Of a stretch of DNA of 50,967 bases, positions 1-10,600 are shown one piece after another. Position 1 is the first letter of the stretch; each line of letters begins with the position of its first letter. Made by a program: the position numbers and the translations under genes. The stretch is from VBAS01 sp035318985 (lineage in GTDB: Bacteria; Bacteroidota; Bacteroidia; Chitinophagales; Chitinophagaceae), in contig DATHDP010000052.1 of assembly GCA_035318985.1 (NCBI GenBank), positions 1 through 50,967 of the forward strand, in the 5' to 3' direction. A model generated the notes under the pieces. It made no database searches. It was not told the DNA's origin and saw only the letters and a list, made by a program, of their open reading frames with translations.

Positions 1-824
1 CCAAAGCTGGTCCTGATAGATGCTTTCACACCGCCGGGAAATTCCAACACAGCAGTAGTTGTTTCATCCAATCCATTTTTATAGATCTCTGGTCTGTTGG
101 TTGCAGTACTTGCTGAAATAATGGCGATAGGTTCCATATTCGTTCCTAATCTTGCACCCTGTATTGCATAAACACCCATATCATATAATACGCCGCCGCC
201 CATTTCTTTTTTTTGCTTCCAATGATCGGTGCGATCATCCCTATAGCCTGCTGCACAATCCAAACTTTTTGCATTCCCTAAAAGTTTTCGTTTCAGGATG
301 CGCCGGTATTCCTGTGTATTAGGTTCATGATGCAACCTGTAACCGATAGCTAATGATCTTTTATTTTTATTACAAGCATCCATCATCTCCTGGCATTCTG
401 TTGCCGTCATCGCCATTGGTTTTTCACACCACACATGCTTTCCGGCATTCGCTGCTCTTATTACATACTCTTTATGCATCGATGGTGGAAGCACTACATA
501 CACAACATCAATATCATCGTTGTTGGCGATCTGGTCGAAACTCTGGTAGTTATAAATGTTCTTATCAGGAATGTTGTGTTTTGCTTTCCATGTCTCAGCT
601 TTGGAAGGAGTGCCTGTCACGATACCTGCGAGATAACAATTTTTTGTTTGTTGTAACGCAGGAGCTAACAGATCGGTACTGTAATAACCAAGTCCAACTA
701 ATGCTATGCCTAAACGATCTTTTTTATAAATACTGGCTGATCGTAAAATTTTGGGAGATAGGATAAGGCCACCTGTCCCAAGCGCCAATGTTTTTATTAC
801 GTCTCTTCGGGATGTTAAACTCAT
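1..824 (-). CDS. Gfo/Idh/MocA-family oxidoreductase, 3' part outside window
   Basis: NAD(P)-dependent sugar or polyol oxidoreductase of the Gfo/Idh/MocA type; about 274 residues are visible and the C-terminus runs off the left edge. Translation from the ATG at 824 starts MSLTSRRDVIKTLALGTGG, a twin-arginine-like export signal as in periplasmic glucose-fructose oxidoreductases. A Rossmann motif follows (IALVGLGYYS, about residues 40-50), then VVYVVLPPSMH and the family signature CEKPMA, whose lysine is the usual catalytic residue, then GYRLHHEPN. It is divergent from the caspase-like gene. With the isomerase/epimerase at 3690 and the GMC oxidoreductase at 5703 it makes up enzyme types often found together in Bacteroidota keto-sugar metabolism. 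The substrate cannot be told from sequence. Confidence 0.9.
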   Translation of the reverse strand, partial: MSLTSRRDVIKTLALGTGGLILSPKILRSASIYKKDRLGIALVGLGYYSTDLLAPALQQTKNCYLAGIVTGTPSKAETWKAKHNIPDKNIYNYQSFDQIANNDDIDVVYVVLPPSMHKEYVIRAANAGKHVWCEKPMAMTATECQEMMDACNKNKRSLAIGYRLHHEPNTQEYRRILKRKLLGNAKSLDCAAGYRDDRTDHWKQKKEMGGGVLYDMGVYAIQGARLGTNMEPIAIISASTATNRPEIYKNGLDETTTAVLEFPGGVKASIRTSF

Positions 825-999
825 AATTCAGGATTTAGTACGAGAAGTGTTCATTTACTAAAGTTAAAAAATGTAAAGTGAAACTATAAGAAACAAACTA
901 TGTACCGGATATTATTTTCCGGGGTTATACAAAGGATGGTCTAAGAGACTTTAAAAAGCAATAACTTAGAGAAGATTCGGATAATCAAAAACCTTACAA

Positions 1000-3609
1000 A
1001 TGAAGAGGAACTCAATTTCTCTTTGCTTATTGATCTTATTTTCTTCTCAACCCGTTTTTACACAGCAAAGTAGTCCTGTGCAGGGAGAAGTATATGCAAT
1101 TGTGGTTGGCATTTCAAAATATAATTATATCAGGCCTTTGAGTTATGCTGACAGGGATGCCGATCTTTTTACAGAATTACTACGATCAGGTGCTGGTGGT
1201 AGAATAAAACAGGAAAATCTTTTCCTTATGAAAAATGACTCTGCGAATGCCGGCAATTTCTGGTCGGCAATATCACGGATCAGTAATAAGCAATTGAAAA
1301 AAGGCGACAGGGTGTTTATTTATTTTGCAGGACATGGTGATGCCGTCAAAGGACTGAATGAATATTATTTATTATTATCCGATTGCCAGGCAGCGAATGA
1401 TGGAAACAACTACATGTTGAGCCTTGGTGCTATCGATATGTATCATCTGAAAAACAGGATCGGGGTTTTGACTGCTCGTGGAGCTGAAGTGATATTGATA
1501 CTCGATGCCTGCAGAACAAATGAATTAGCAGGTGGCTATGCTTCACAAGTGTTCAACTCAAGCATTATACAAACAAAAGTAGGAGAGATAACAATGTTGG
1601 CAACAGGTCCCGGCCAAATATCCATCGAAGATGCTTCTTTTGGAAACGGACACGGTTTATTCACTTATAATTTGGTCGATGCTTTTAGCGGTAAAGCAGA
1701 CAGGGAAGAAATTGGCAATAACGACAAGTCGTTGTCGCTTGAAGAAATAAAGTTATGGGTTACTAAGAATGTAAAACTCGGCTCCGATAAGTTCCGAGTA
1801 TCGCAAAGCCCTGTCTTTTGTTGTGATGAGAAAAATAAAATGACCATCGGAGTTGTTGATAGCATTTTCAGCACCACGTGGAATAAGTTAAATCAAATTA
1901 ATAACCAGGGAAGTGCCTTTCCAATTCCGGCAAGTAAAAATCAAAGAGGCACTGAGTTTGTTGCTGATACCAGTTTGATCATGCTTTACAATAAATTCAA
2001 TGAATCAAGAAAAGCAAATAATCTTTGGGGTGATAATTCTGCCAATAGTTATTATGATCAGATGGAAACAAAATTTAAAGGAGAACAAATAACTGAGGAT
2101 GCCCGGTATATGCTGGCATCGGACTTTATAAATTTTGCACAGAAAAAAATAAATCTCTACCTGGAAGGAAAGGATCTGCTTTCAGTAGAAAGCATGCGTG
2201 AAAAAAATGATTCGGCCAATACTCAGTCTTTCTTGTCTGATGAATATGAGCGGATGCAAACTGCAGTATCAGAAAAATGGACGATCACTGCTATGATGAT
2301 CCAGAAAGCAGGAAAGTTACTTTCTACAAAAAATGATTCTACCCTGTTTTACCAGTTAAAGCCACGGATCGGATTCTTATTGGCAAGAGGCTATATCGGT
2401 AGAGAAAAAGAAAATGATCTCCAGTATGATGATGCGTTGAAATATGCATTGGAAGCATATAGTGTAGACAGTACTGCTGCCTATGCTGCCGAATGTGTCG
2501 GTCTTATTTATGCATACAGACATAATTTTAATCGAAGGATCGGGATCCCGCTCGAATATGAGATGGGTTCTATTGTCAGGCTTTCTGATACGTCAATGAG
2601 ATATTTCAGAAAGGCAATTGCACTTGCACCCAAGTGGGTAAGTCCATATCGAAGCATTGCATTAAAAATATATGGACACCTGTGGGCGGATTCAGCATAT
2701 GTGTATCTCCGTAAAGCTCTCTTGCTAAATCCGGATGATGGAACAACTTATATGATGATAGGGGATCTGTACAGGCAACGGTACCCGGATTCTGCATTGT
2801 ATTATTTAAAAAAGGCGTTGGAACTTTCAGGCAGATCTTCACATGCTATGATCTATCGTAAAATGGCCAGGACATTTCTTGAAACTGGCTTTATAAGGAA
2901 CTCGCCATTTTTTAAACCAGACTCCGTATTAAAATATTCGAATCTTGCTCTTGCTGCGGCTCCCGGTAAAACTAATGACGCTTCTAAAGAAGCCGAATTG
3001 ATCAGGACTGTATACATGGATATTGCTGCTGCCTATACGTTCCAGGAAAAGTATGCTGAAGCAATGCCTTATTATTTTAAAGTGATTGCCTTGTATCCGG
3101 AAAATGAGATTGCTAACCGGGCCATTGTCAGGTATTATAGCAATAGTAATGTGCAGGACTCGGGTTTATATTACGCACAGCAATTTTTAAGAGCTTCACC
3201 AGGAAACGCATTTGCATTATTGCAGATAGCACAGCACTATGAAAACAAAAAAGGCTTTAGAGATTCAGCGATCTTGTATTATGAAAAAACATTAGAGGTA
3301 ACAAAGGAAAAAGATATGCCAAGAGAAAGATTGAGCTACCTGCTCATGGACAAAAATAAGACTGATACTCGTCCGCTGGATTACTTCACTCAAACAATGA
3401 ATGAATTTCCTGCAGGGTGGCGTTCTTATTATAATATTGCCTGTTATTATTCTAACAGGGGAGAAACTGACAAGGCATTTGAATTTTTGGAGAAAGCATT
3501 TGGAAAAGGATTCAGAAATTACAAGCAGGTAAATGAAGATCGTTATCTTGATCCAATACGCGACAGTGAAGCTTTTAAAAGATTAATGGCGAAACATTTC
3601 CCTAAATAA
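1000..3609 (+). CDS. Secreted caspase-like (peptidase C14) protein with TPR repeats
   Basis: 869 residues. An N-terminal signal peptide (MKRNSISLCLLILFSSQPVF, then TQQ) is followed by a caspase/metacaspase fold at about 30-290. The catalytic dyad is visible: His112 in IYFAGHGD and Cys171 in ILILDACR. The rest, about 430-860, is helical with several TPR-like units spaced near 34 residues (for example around SALYYLKKALELSG and YAEAMPYYFKVIALYPEN). Family knowledge: caspase-TPR proteins of bacteria are predicted proteases with protein-binding repeats; their targets are mostly unknown. The signal peptide puts this one in the periplasm or outside, unlike intracellular defence caspases. It stands alone between a divergent oxidoreductase and a codirectional isomerase. 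Confidence 0.88.
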   Translation: MKRNSISLCLLILFSSQPVFTQQSSPVQGEVYAIVVGISKYNYIRPLSYADRDADLFTELLRSGAGGRIKQENLFLMKNDSANAGNFWSAISRISNKQLKKGDRVFIYFAGHGDAVKGLNEYYLLLSDCQAANDGNNYMLSLGAIDMYHLKNRIGVLTARGAEVILILDACRTNELAGGYASQVFNSSIIQTKVGEITMLATGPGQISIEDASFGNGHGLFTYNLVDAFSGKADREEIGNNDKSLSLEEIKLWVTKNVKLGSDKFRVSQSPVFCCDEKNKMTIGVVDSIFSTTWNKLNQINNQGSAFPIPASKNQRGTEFVADTSLIMLYNKFNESRKANNLWGDNSANSYYDQMETKFKGEQITEDARYMLASDFINFAQKKINLYLEGKDLLSVESMREKNDSANTQSFLSDEYERMQTAVSEKWTITAMMIQKAGKLLSTKNDSTLFYQLKPRIGFLLARGYIGREKENDLQYDDALKYALEAYSVDSTAAYAAECVGLIYAYRHNFNRRIGIPLEYEMGSIVRLSDTSMRYFRKAIALAPKWVSPYRSIALKIYGHLWADSAYVYLRKALLLNPDDGTTYMMIGDLYRQRYPDSALYYLKKALELSGRSSHAMIYRKMARTFLETGFIRNSPFFKPDSVLKYSNLALAAAPGKTNDASKEAELIRTVYMDIAAAYTFQEKYAEAMPYYFKVIALYPENEIANRAIVRYYSNSNVQDSGLYYAQQFLRASPGNAFALLQIAQHYENKKGFRDSAILYYEKTLEVTKEKDMPRERLSYLLMDKNKTDTRPLDYFTQTMNEFPAGWRSYYNIACYYSNRGETDKAFEFLEKAFGKGFRNYKQVNEDRYLDPIRDSEAFKRLMAKHFPK

Positions 3610-3689
3610 AAAAACGGAAGCCTTGTTGTATAGGTAATAACCTTTCTCATTTAACATTCATAATTTTAGAATTCAAAATAACGTCAGCG

Positions 3690-4610
3690 ATGCGCCATAC
3701 CACACGAAAAGAATTCCTGCAAACATCATCAGCCCTTCTTATAGGATCAGCGTTTGCACGAACTCCATTTGACTTCAAAAAAGAAAAACTTCCTTTAGCA
3801 TTTTCTACATTGGCTTGCCCTGATTGGGATTTTAAAAAGATCACTGACTATGCAGTAAAACATAGCTATACAGGAATAGAACTTCGCGGAATAAAACGAG
3901 AGATATATCTTCCAAAATGTCCTGAATTCAGCAACACAAAAAATATAGATGCGGTGCTGAAAATAATGAAGGATAAAAAACTTCGCTTTGTTGATCTTGG
4001 CTCATCCAGCACATTGCACTTTAGTGAAGGAGCAGAAAGAGAAAAAAATATTAACGAGGGCAAAGCCTTTATCGATCTTGCACAGCAGTTGAATTGCCCT
4101 AATGTAAGAGTATATCCCAACCTGCTTCCAAAAGATAGGGATAAAGATGAAACGATGGAATTTATTGCCAAAGGATTAATGGAACTTGGCAATTATGCAA
4201 AAGCAAGCGGTACGATGGTTTTAATGGAAACACATGGCGATCTTGTATGGACACACGATGTTGAAAAGATCATGCAGGCTGCGGCGCATTCAAATGTTGG
4301 ATTAGTTTGGGATCCCTGCAATATGTGGACGATAACAAAAGAACCTCCTGCAGAAATGTACCGCATCTTAAAAAAATATATTTATCACACACATATAAAA
4401 GATGCAAAGCTGGTAGATGGCAAACCTCAGTACACAAGATTAGGACAAGGCGAGGTTCCAATCTTCGAAGCAGTCGATGCTTTATCAAAAAGTGGATATA
4501 AAGGATATTACAGTTTTGAATGGGAAAAACTTTGGCACCCCGAACTCGAAGATCCCGAAACTGCGTTGGCTGATTACCCGATCGCAATGAAGAAACACTT
4601 TAAGGTTTGA
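3690..4610 (+). CDS. Sugar phosphate isomerase/epimerase (xylose-isomerase-like TIM barrel)
   Basis: 306 residues. The N-terminus (RHTTRKEFLQTSSALLIGSA) looks like an RK-type Tat or lipid-anchor export signal common on Bacteroidota versions of this family. The body is an AP-endonuclease-2/xylose-isomerase TIM barrel: early strand PLAFSTLACPDWDF, YTGIELRG, metal-site-like segments MVLMETHGD and GLVWDPCNMW, YHTHIKDAK with its metal-binding His, and GYYSFEWEKLWHP near the end. Expected to isomerise or epimerise a sugar, or cleave a keto-sugar; substrate unknown. It lies 22 bases upstream of the alpha/beta hydrolase and about 1.1 kb before a GMC oxidoreductase, fitting a keto-glycoside pathway, which is inference. 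Confidence 0.85.
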   Translation: MRHTTRKEFLQTSSALLIGSAFARTPFDFKKEKLPLAFSTLACPDWDFKKITDYAVKHSYTGIELRGIKREIYLPKCPEFSNTKNIDAVLKIMKDKKLRFVDLGSSSTLHFSEGAEREKNINEGKAFIDLAQQLNCPNVRVYPNLLPKDRDKDETMEFIAKGLMELGNYAKASGTMVLMETHGDLVWTHDVEKIMQAAAHSNVGLVWDPCNMWTITKEPPAEMYRILKKYIYHTHIKDAKLVDGKPQYTRLGQGEVPIFEAVDALSKSGYKGYYSFEWEKLWHPELEDPETALADYPIAMKKHFKV

Positions 4611-4632
4611 CATTCCAGGACCCGGGAAAAAC

Positions 4633-5561
4633 ATGATTATAAAGAGAAACATAGCAATTATCATGATTGCTTTTATTGCATCAGTGGTCTCATTGCCATT
4701 ACCCGTAAATGCACAAGCCGGCAATGATCCTAAAACTATTGATAGCGGGTATGCAGAAGTAAACAAAACAAAATTGTATTATGAAATAGCAGGAAAAGGC
4801 GAACCACTCGTGCTGATTCACGGCAGTTTTGGTGATCGCAGGTTTTGGGATCTTCAGTTTACTGAATTGTCGAAAAAATATAAAGTGCTGCGCTACGATG
4901 TACGTGGCTATGGAAGATCAGCATTACCAGATTCGACAGAAGTTTACAGGGACAGTGACGATCTGAACGCTCTGATGGATTTTTTACAAATAAAAAAAGC
5001 ACATATCTGTGGCCTTTCACTTGGAAGTATCGTCGCAATTGATTTTGCTCTCGCTTACCAGGGTAAATGCATTTCGCTGATACCAATTGGTCCGAGAGTA
5101 GCCGGTGATGGAACGGATGAATACAAAAACAAAAATGCCGATTCAGTAAGAGCCATTATTGCAAAAGTCACTGACATCGCAAAAACTAAAGGTGCAAAAG
5201 AAGCGACTGATTATTTATGGACAGGAGATCATGCAATGGGTAAAACAGTGGTGAGAACCAGGACGAGACACGCCTTATAAAAATGGGTTATCAATACTCC
5301 TGGTGGCGATACCTGCATACAAGTAAAAGGGAACAGGTGTTCCCGATGGCTATAAAAAAATTAAATGAAATAAAAATACCGACACTCATCGTTACTGCTG
5401 AATACGACCTGGACCTATGTAAAGATGTTGCTGCCATCATGGCGAAGGAAATACCTGGGGCCAAATTGGTTTCAATAAAAGAAGCTGGTCATATCATGAA
5501 TATGGATCAACCTAAAGAATTCAATAAAATAATTTCGAAATTTATCGATGGAATAAAATAA
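4633..5561 (+). pseudogene. Alpha/beta hydrolase split by a one-base frameshift
   Basis: Two adjacent frames together make one alpha/beta hydrolase. The first (4633-5280) has a signal peptide ending VNAQA, LVLIHGSFGDRRFW, and the nucleophile elbow GLSLGS; it then drifts into RTRTRHAL and stops. The second frame (to 5561) supplies the acid in VTAEYDLDL and the His in EAGHIMNMDQP. Upstream of its ATG at 5283 the second frame already reads sensibly (DETRLIK then MGYQYSWW), so 5283 is not a true start. Adding one C near 5258-5261 (ACCAGG to ACCCAGG) gives VVRTQDETRLIKMGYQ and one frame of about 310 residues with a full catalytic triad. The 929-base span is one base short of a multiple of three, as a single deletion predicts. 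It may be a real inactivating mutation or a sequencing error. Confidence 0.85.
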
Positions 5562-5571
5562 ATAACATTTC

Positions 5572-5676
5572 AACCTCACCCCATCAACATTCCCATATAA
5601 GAAAACTCTGCATCCCCCTCCTTCAGGAGAGGGGTGGCGGACATTCCGATTTTTGGAGTATTGATGGGGTGAGGTT
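5572..5676. repeat. Intergenic inverted repeat (perfect 16-bp arms)
   Basis: Arms AACCTCACCCCATCAA (5572-5587) and TTGATGGGGTGAGGTT (5661-5676) are perfect reverse complements around 73 bases. Inside is a second imperfect stem, CCCCTCCT with AGGAGAGGGG, at about 5613-5636. It fills the gap between the broken hydrolase and the GMC gene. It resembles small non-coding hairpin repeats scattered in Bacteroidota genomes; it could also act as a transcriptional barrier, but there is no T-run directly after the outer arm. Confidence 0.75.
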
Positions 5677-5702
5677 TAATTATTAATTCTTAATTTTCCT
5701 GC

Positions 5703-7373
5703 ATGCCCGATAAAAACATATACGACGTAATCATAGTTGGCTCCGGCATCTCCGGCGGATGGGCCGCTAAAGAACTTTGTGAAAAAGGATTGAAAGTATT
5801 AATGCTCGAACGAGGGCGCAATGTGGAGCATATAAAAGATTATCCCACTGCCACAAAAGATCCATGGGAATTCAAACACCGGTTAACCTTATCGCCGGAA
5901 GACAAAAAGAAATTCTTTATACAAAGCCGTCATTATTCTATACGTGAAGACAATAAACATTTTTATATCAACGATGGAGAAAACCGGTATAATGAAACAA
6001 AACGCTTCGACTGGATAAGAGGAGATATTGTTGGTGGACGATCGCTTTTATGGGCAAGAGCCTGTTACCGCTGGAGCGATCTTGATTTCAACTCAAATCT
6101 AAAAGATGGACATGGGGTAGACTGGCCGATTCGATATAAAGACATTGCACCGTGGTATGATCATGTAGAGAAATTTATTGGTGTAAGCGGAAATAAAGAT
6201 GGCGTACCGCATTTGCCCGATGGACAATTTCTGCCGCCGTTTGAAATGAACGTGGTAGAAAAATATTTTAAAGAAAAGATCGAAGCAAAATATAATGACC
6301 GCCATGTGATCATTGGCAGAGCCGCTAATCTTACACAACCAGTAAAAGGAAGAGGACAATGCCAGGCAAGAGATCTTTGTCATCGCGGTTGTCCATTCGG
6401 TGCCTACTTCAGTACCAACGCAAGTACGATGCCTGCTGCTTATGCCACTGGCAATCTTACCGTGAGGCCACATTCGCTGGTAAATAAAGTTTTGTATGAT
6501 GAGCAAAAACAAAAAGCAACAGGAGTGGAGATCATTGATACGGAGACAAAGCAGACAGAAGAATTTCATGCACGCATTATTTTTCTCAATGCCTCCACTG
6601 TTGCTACTGCATTTATATTATTGAATTCAACATCATCACGTTTCCCCAATGGATTAGGAAATGGAAGCGACCAGGTAGGTCGCAACCTGATGGATCATCA
6701 CAAAGGACTTAGCCTTAATGCTGATGTAGATGGTTTTGAAGAATGGGTAACATATGGACACAGACCGATCCCGCTTTTTATTCCCCGGTTTATAAATATA
6801 AAAGAACAAACTCCCGGCTTCGTCCGTGGTTATCATTTTGGAGCAAGTGCATCAAGACCGCGGCAACAGGGCGATGCAGAGATCGGTGAGTCATTAAAAG
6901 AAGCGTTGACAGAGCCGGGTCCATGGCGGATGAATGTATATGGTTATGGTGAATGTCTTCCTTATGCGGATAACCGGGTCACACTTGACACCAGTAAAAA
7001 AGATAATTGGGGAAGGCCGGTTGTCACGATCGATTGTGAATTCAAAGCAAATGAAAAAGCGCAGCATGAGCACATGAAAATTACCGGCAGGGAAATGATG
7101 GAAGCAGCCGGCTTTAAAAATATTTCTATCACCAGCAATATGTCTTTTCCCGGCAATGCCAATCATGAAATGGGAACGGCACGTATGGGCAATGATCCAA
7201 AAACTTCTGTGCTAAATAAATGGAACCAGATGCACGAAGTACCCAATGTATTTATTACCGATGGCTCTTGCATGGGCTCCAGTTCTTATCAAAACCCTTC
7301 ACTTACTTATATGGCATTGACAGCAAGAGCTTGTGATTATGCGGTGGGGGAGATGAAGAAGTTGAATCTTTGA
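5703..7373 (+). CDS. GMC-family oxidoreductase (FAD-dependent sugar/alcohol dehydrogenase)
   Basis: 556 residues. The N-terminal FAD-binding motif is clear: DVIIVGSGISGGWAAKEL, then LMLERG. The C-terminus has the GMC active-site pair in NHEMGTARMG (His) and YQNPSLT (Asn), and FITDGSCMGSS. A cysteine-containing segment CQARDLCHRGCPFGAYFS at about 218-238 matches the gluconate-2-dehydrogenase / glucoside-3-dehydrogenase large-subunit branch. No signal peptide is seen and no small companion subunit lies next to it. Likely oxidises a sugar hydroxyl to a keto group using FAD. It sits downstream of a TIM-barrel isomerase and near a Gfo/Idh enzyme, consistent with keto-sugar chemistry. Confidence 0.9.
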   Translation: MPDKNIYDVIIVGSGISGGWAAKELCEKGLKVLMLERGRNVEHIKDYPTATKDPWEFKHRLTLSPEDKKKFFIQSRHYSIREDNKHFYINDGENRYNETKRFDWIRGDIVGGRSLLWARACYRWSDLDFNSNLKDGHGVDWPIRYKDIAPWYDHVEKFIGVSGNKDGVPHLPDGQFLPPFEMNVVEKYFKEKIEAKYNDRHVIIGRAANLTQPVKGRGQCQARDLCHRGCPFGAYFSTNASTMPAAYATGNLTVRPHSLVNKVLYDEQKQKATGVEIIDTETKQTEEFHARIIFLNASTVATAFILLNSTSSRFPNGLGNGSDQVGRNLMDHHKGLSLNADVDGFEEWVTYGHRPIPLFIPRFINIKEQTPGFVRGYHFGASASRPRQQGDAEIGESLKEALTEPGPWRMNVYGYGECLPYADNRVTLDTSKKDNWGRPVVTIDCEFKANEKAQHEHMKITGREMMEAAGFKNISITSNMSFPGNANHEMGTARMGNDPKTSVLNKWNQMHEVPNVFITDGSCMGSSSYQNPSLTYMALTARACDYAVGEMKKLNL

Positions 7374-7622
7374 TGGTGTGATTATATACTTAGCTTTATT
7401 ACTACTATTTGGCTTCTGTTGCGTCGCACTCTTGGACATTTGGTAATTCTATTAGGCATTTGTGAAACATTCTAAAGTTGTAAATAGTCTGACAGAACAA
7501 GATCTGAACAACCTACTACATTATAACATATTTTCAAGTCAATAAACTATCTGAACAAACCTAAGCTTGCCAAAGACCCATAATTTTGCCAACCTAGGAG
7601 AAATGTAAGAGAAAAATCATAA

Positions 7623-10600
7623 ATGAATTTTATTAAACAAATAGAAGCTTCATTAAAAGCTATTAATCAAGCAAGATTTCAGGATTTAATAAATCATTTA
7701 TTACATATCCAAGGCCACACATTTATTGGAGCACCAGGATCTGTTGTTGCAAAGGAAAAAACTCGCAAAGGAACACCTGATTCATTTTTTCAGAATGGAG
7801 AAAAACATGTATTTGTAGAATGCACGACGCAAGAAAAGTTAGGTAAATCAAAGTCTTTCATCGAAAAATTATTAAAAGATATAACACATTGTTTCGATGA
7901 AGAAGAGACGAGCATTGATAAAAAAGATATTGAACGAATAATACTTGCTTGTACTGAAGAAGTTAATCCTTCGGAATTGGAGCAGTTAAAGGCAAGAGTT
8001 AGAAAGTTCAACACTGAAACTAAATTAGAAGTTTATAATATTCAAAACTTACCTCTACTTATTTATGATTTCCCGGGCTTATCTGAACAATATTTAGGAG
8101 TCCACATAATAAAGGGAGAAATATATAACCTTCCCGATTTTTTAAGTAAGACTACTAAAGGGTTACAACCTTCTCTGATAAATGAATTCGTGGGAAGAGA
8201 AGACGAATTAAAACAATCGGTTGAAAATTTACATGCTGTTGATATTTTATTATTGTCAGGTTCATCGGGGGTTGGTAAATCAAAATTGGCGATTGCTATA
8301 TTAGAGGAAATTGCGAAAACGGAATTTATTCCAATTGTAATCCAAAGTTCCGCAGTTCCCCTTTGGGATGACTTCATACATCTATTTCAAAATGGGAAGA
8401 ATTATGTAATTCTTTTTGATGATGCTAATAAGTCAGTTCAAAATCTAACATATTTATTAGATTTCATTCAAAAGCCAAAGACTAATAAATTAAAGCTTGT
8501 AATCACATCAAGAGACTATGTAAAGCAGCAAGTTTTGAATAGGCTTAGTAATTCAAGATACAGAGAAGTCATTGTTGACAAGTTGAAAGACAAAGTAATT
8601 GAGGAAATTATTTTGAAAGCATTACCAAATCTTCAGCATCATAGGGAAATTACAAGAAAAATTGTTGACTTGTCAAAAGGCAATGCCAGAGTTGCTTTAA
8701 TGGCAACTTATTCTGTAACACCTAATTCAGAAACCAACTATTTAAGTAGTCCAGTTAAACTTTATGAAAAATATTTTGAAAAAATATCGGAGGAAATAGA
8801 TGCTTTTTCAAATCCCAGAATTCTTCAGGCATTGGCTATTGTTTCATTCTTTGGTGTATTGGAAAGACATGATACAGATTTAAAAGATACTCTTGTAAAA
8901 AGTTTTAATATTGATTGGGATGAATTGTGGGATGATATCTTACTATTGCATTCACTCGAAATTCTGGACGTTTATACAGACGAAATAGCCAAAGTTTCTG
9001 ACCAAGTATTAGCTACATACGCATTTTATAAATGTTTTATAGATGCTGGAACTTCTGTAATCCAGTATGATAAATGGATTGCAATTTTTATCCAAAGCCA
9101 TCAATACAGAATAAAAAGCACATTGATTGACGTAAACAACACATTCAATTATTACCACGTTAAAGAGTTGGTGCTACCTCATTTGCAAAGAGTGTTATCA
9201 GGTGAAGAGGATGAAGAGCTGCTATATTCCTTCCATTCTGTCTTTTGGTTTTACAAAGGGTATGACACTCTTATTTATTTAAAAAAATGGGTTGAAGGGT
9301 TGCCAAAAGAAGCTAGTATTGATGATTTAAAATTTACTTATGTTCATAATGATCATGTAAGACCTACCCGATACTTTGAATTATTAGTTGAATTCTGGAA
9401 TCATTCTAATGAGCTATTGAGGCCCGCGTTACAATTAGGAATTAATTTAATTGAAAAGCAGCCAAGTTGTCTGCCAGAATTTTTAAAATTTGTCAATGAT
9501 CATTTTACTTACAAATTGGAAGATGTAGAACACGGGTACGTTAGACAAAATACCCTGTTAGATATTTTATTAGATTCAAATCTTTCTGCAAGGCAAAAGA
9601 AAATTGCTAATGGCACATTTTTAAACATTATTGAAACACTTTTGGGATGGCATTTTACGGATCATGGATCATTGAAAGGAAGGTCATTTACGTTTTGGAA
9701 CTTTGATTTGCATAATTCGCCAGAACTGCTCCATTTAAGAAGTAAGATATTAGAGGGCTTTTGTTCTTTGTTTGATGTGAATAAAGAGCAAACGCAAAAG
9801 ATATTGAAAAAAATAGTTCATCCGGGTGGAAATATTGACACCAAAATTTATATCGATGAATTGCCAATTTATAAAAGATTGGTTTCGCAAAAATTATCGG
9901 TTCTCCAATACGCTCATTGCAAGTTTGTAAAGCGTTTATCTAACAAATTAATCACGGCTAATGCTGATTACCCCAAAGAATGGGACGCTTTTATTAACTC
10001 TGAGATTATTAAGTTATCGGAGTTTCTTAAGAAAGACTGGGAGGATTACAAAGGCAAGACTTATGAAGAAAGAGAACTTGAAAAAAGAGAAGCGTTTAAA
10101 GATTTTATTATTTCAAAGAATTGGAAAAGCATTGAAGCCTTGTTGTATTCTATAGATGGACTATATAGACAGCAGGAAAATAACTCTCAAGGATTCATTC
10201 ATGCGGCAGTATCAGATATATTTATTGCTATAGCTGGTAAAGCCAAAGATGATATAATAATGGCCTTAAGAATGTTTTTTAGTGGGTCGCTAACTTTCCA
10301 GTTGCAGGCCAGAGTTATAAATTATGTTATCAATCAGAAAATTTTAACAGGAAAGGAGTTGCTTTCCATTATAAATAATTATCAATTTGAGAGTAAGCCA
10401 TTTTGGATAATTATATTATTAAATGGCTTGCCTGAAAATCAAATTGATGTAAATTTTCTAGAACTGCTTATAAAAACATTTAATGAGTCAAGGATTCCGT
10501 TACCGGTTAATAGAATGAGTGATTTTAGCAAATTTCAATCTTTTTTTGTGGAATATAAACATAGCCATCCACAATTACAGATCGATAATCATAATATAAT

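Noticed and set aside
353..766. Plus-strand frame over the left edge gene
   Set aside because: It is antisense to the Gfo/Idh gene, which has clear family motifs in the other strand; the plus-strand frame has none.
5283..5561. Separate small hydrolase starting at 5283
   Set aside because: The frame reads sensibly upstream of 5283 and continues the preceding hydrolase; it is one gene with a frameshift.
7374..7622. Gap before the STAND gene, considered as an attachment site or tRNA end
   Set aside because: No tRNA sequence and no repeated end was found when compared with the region after 11402 by eye.
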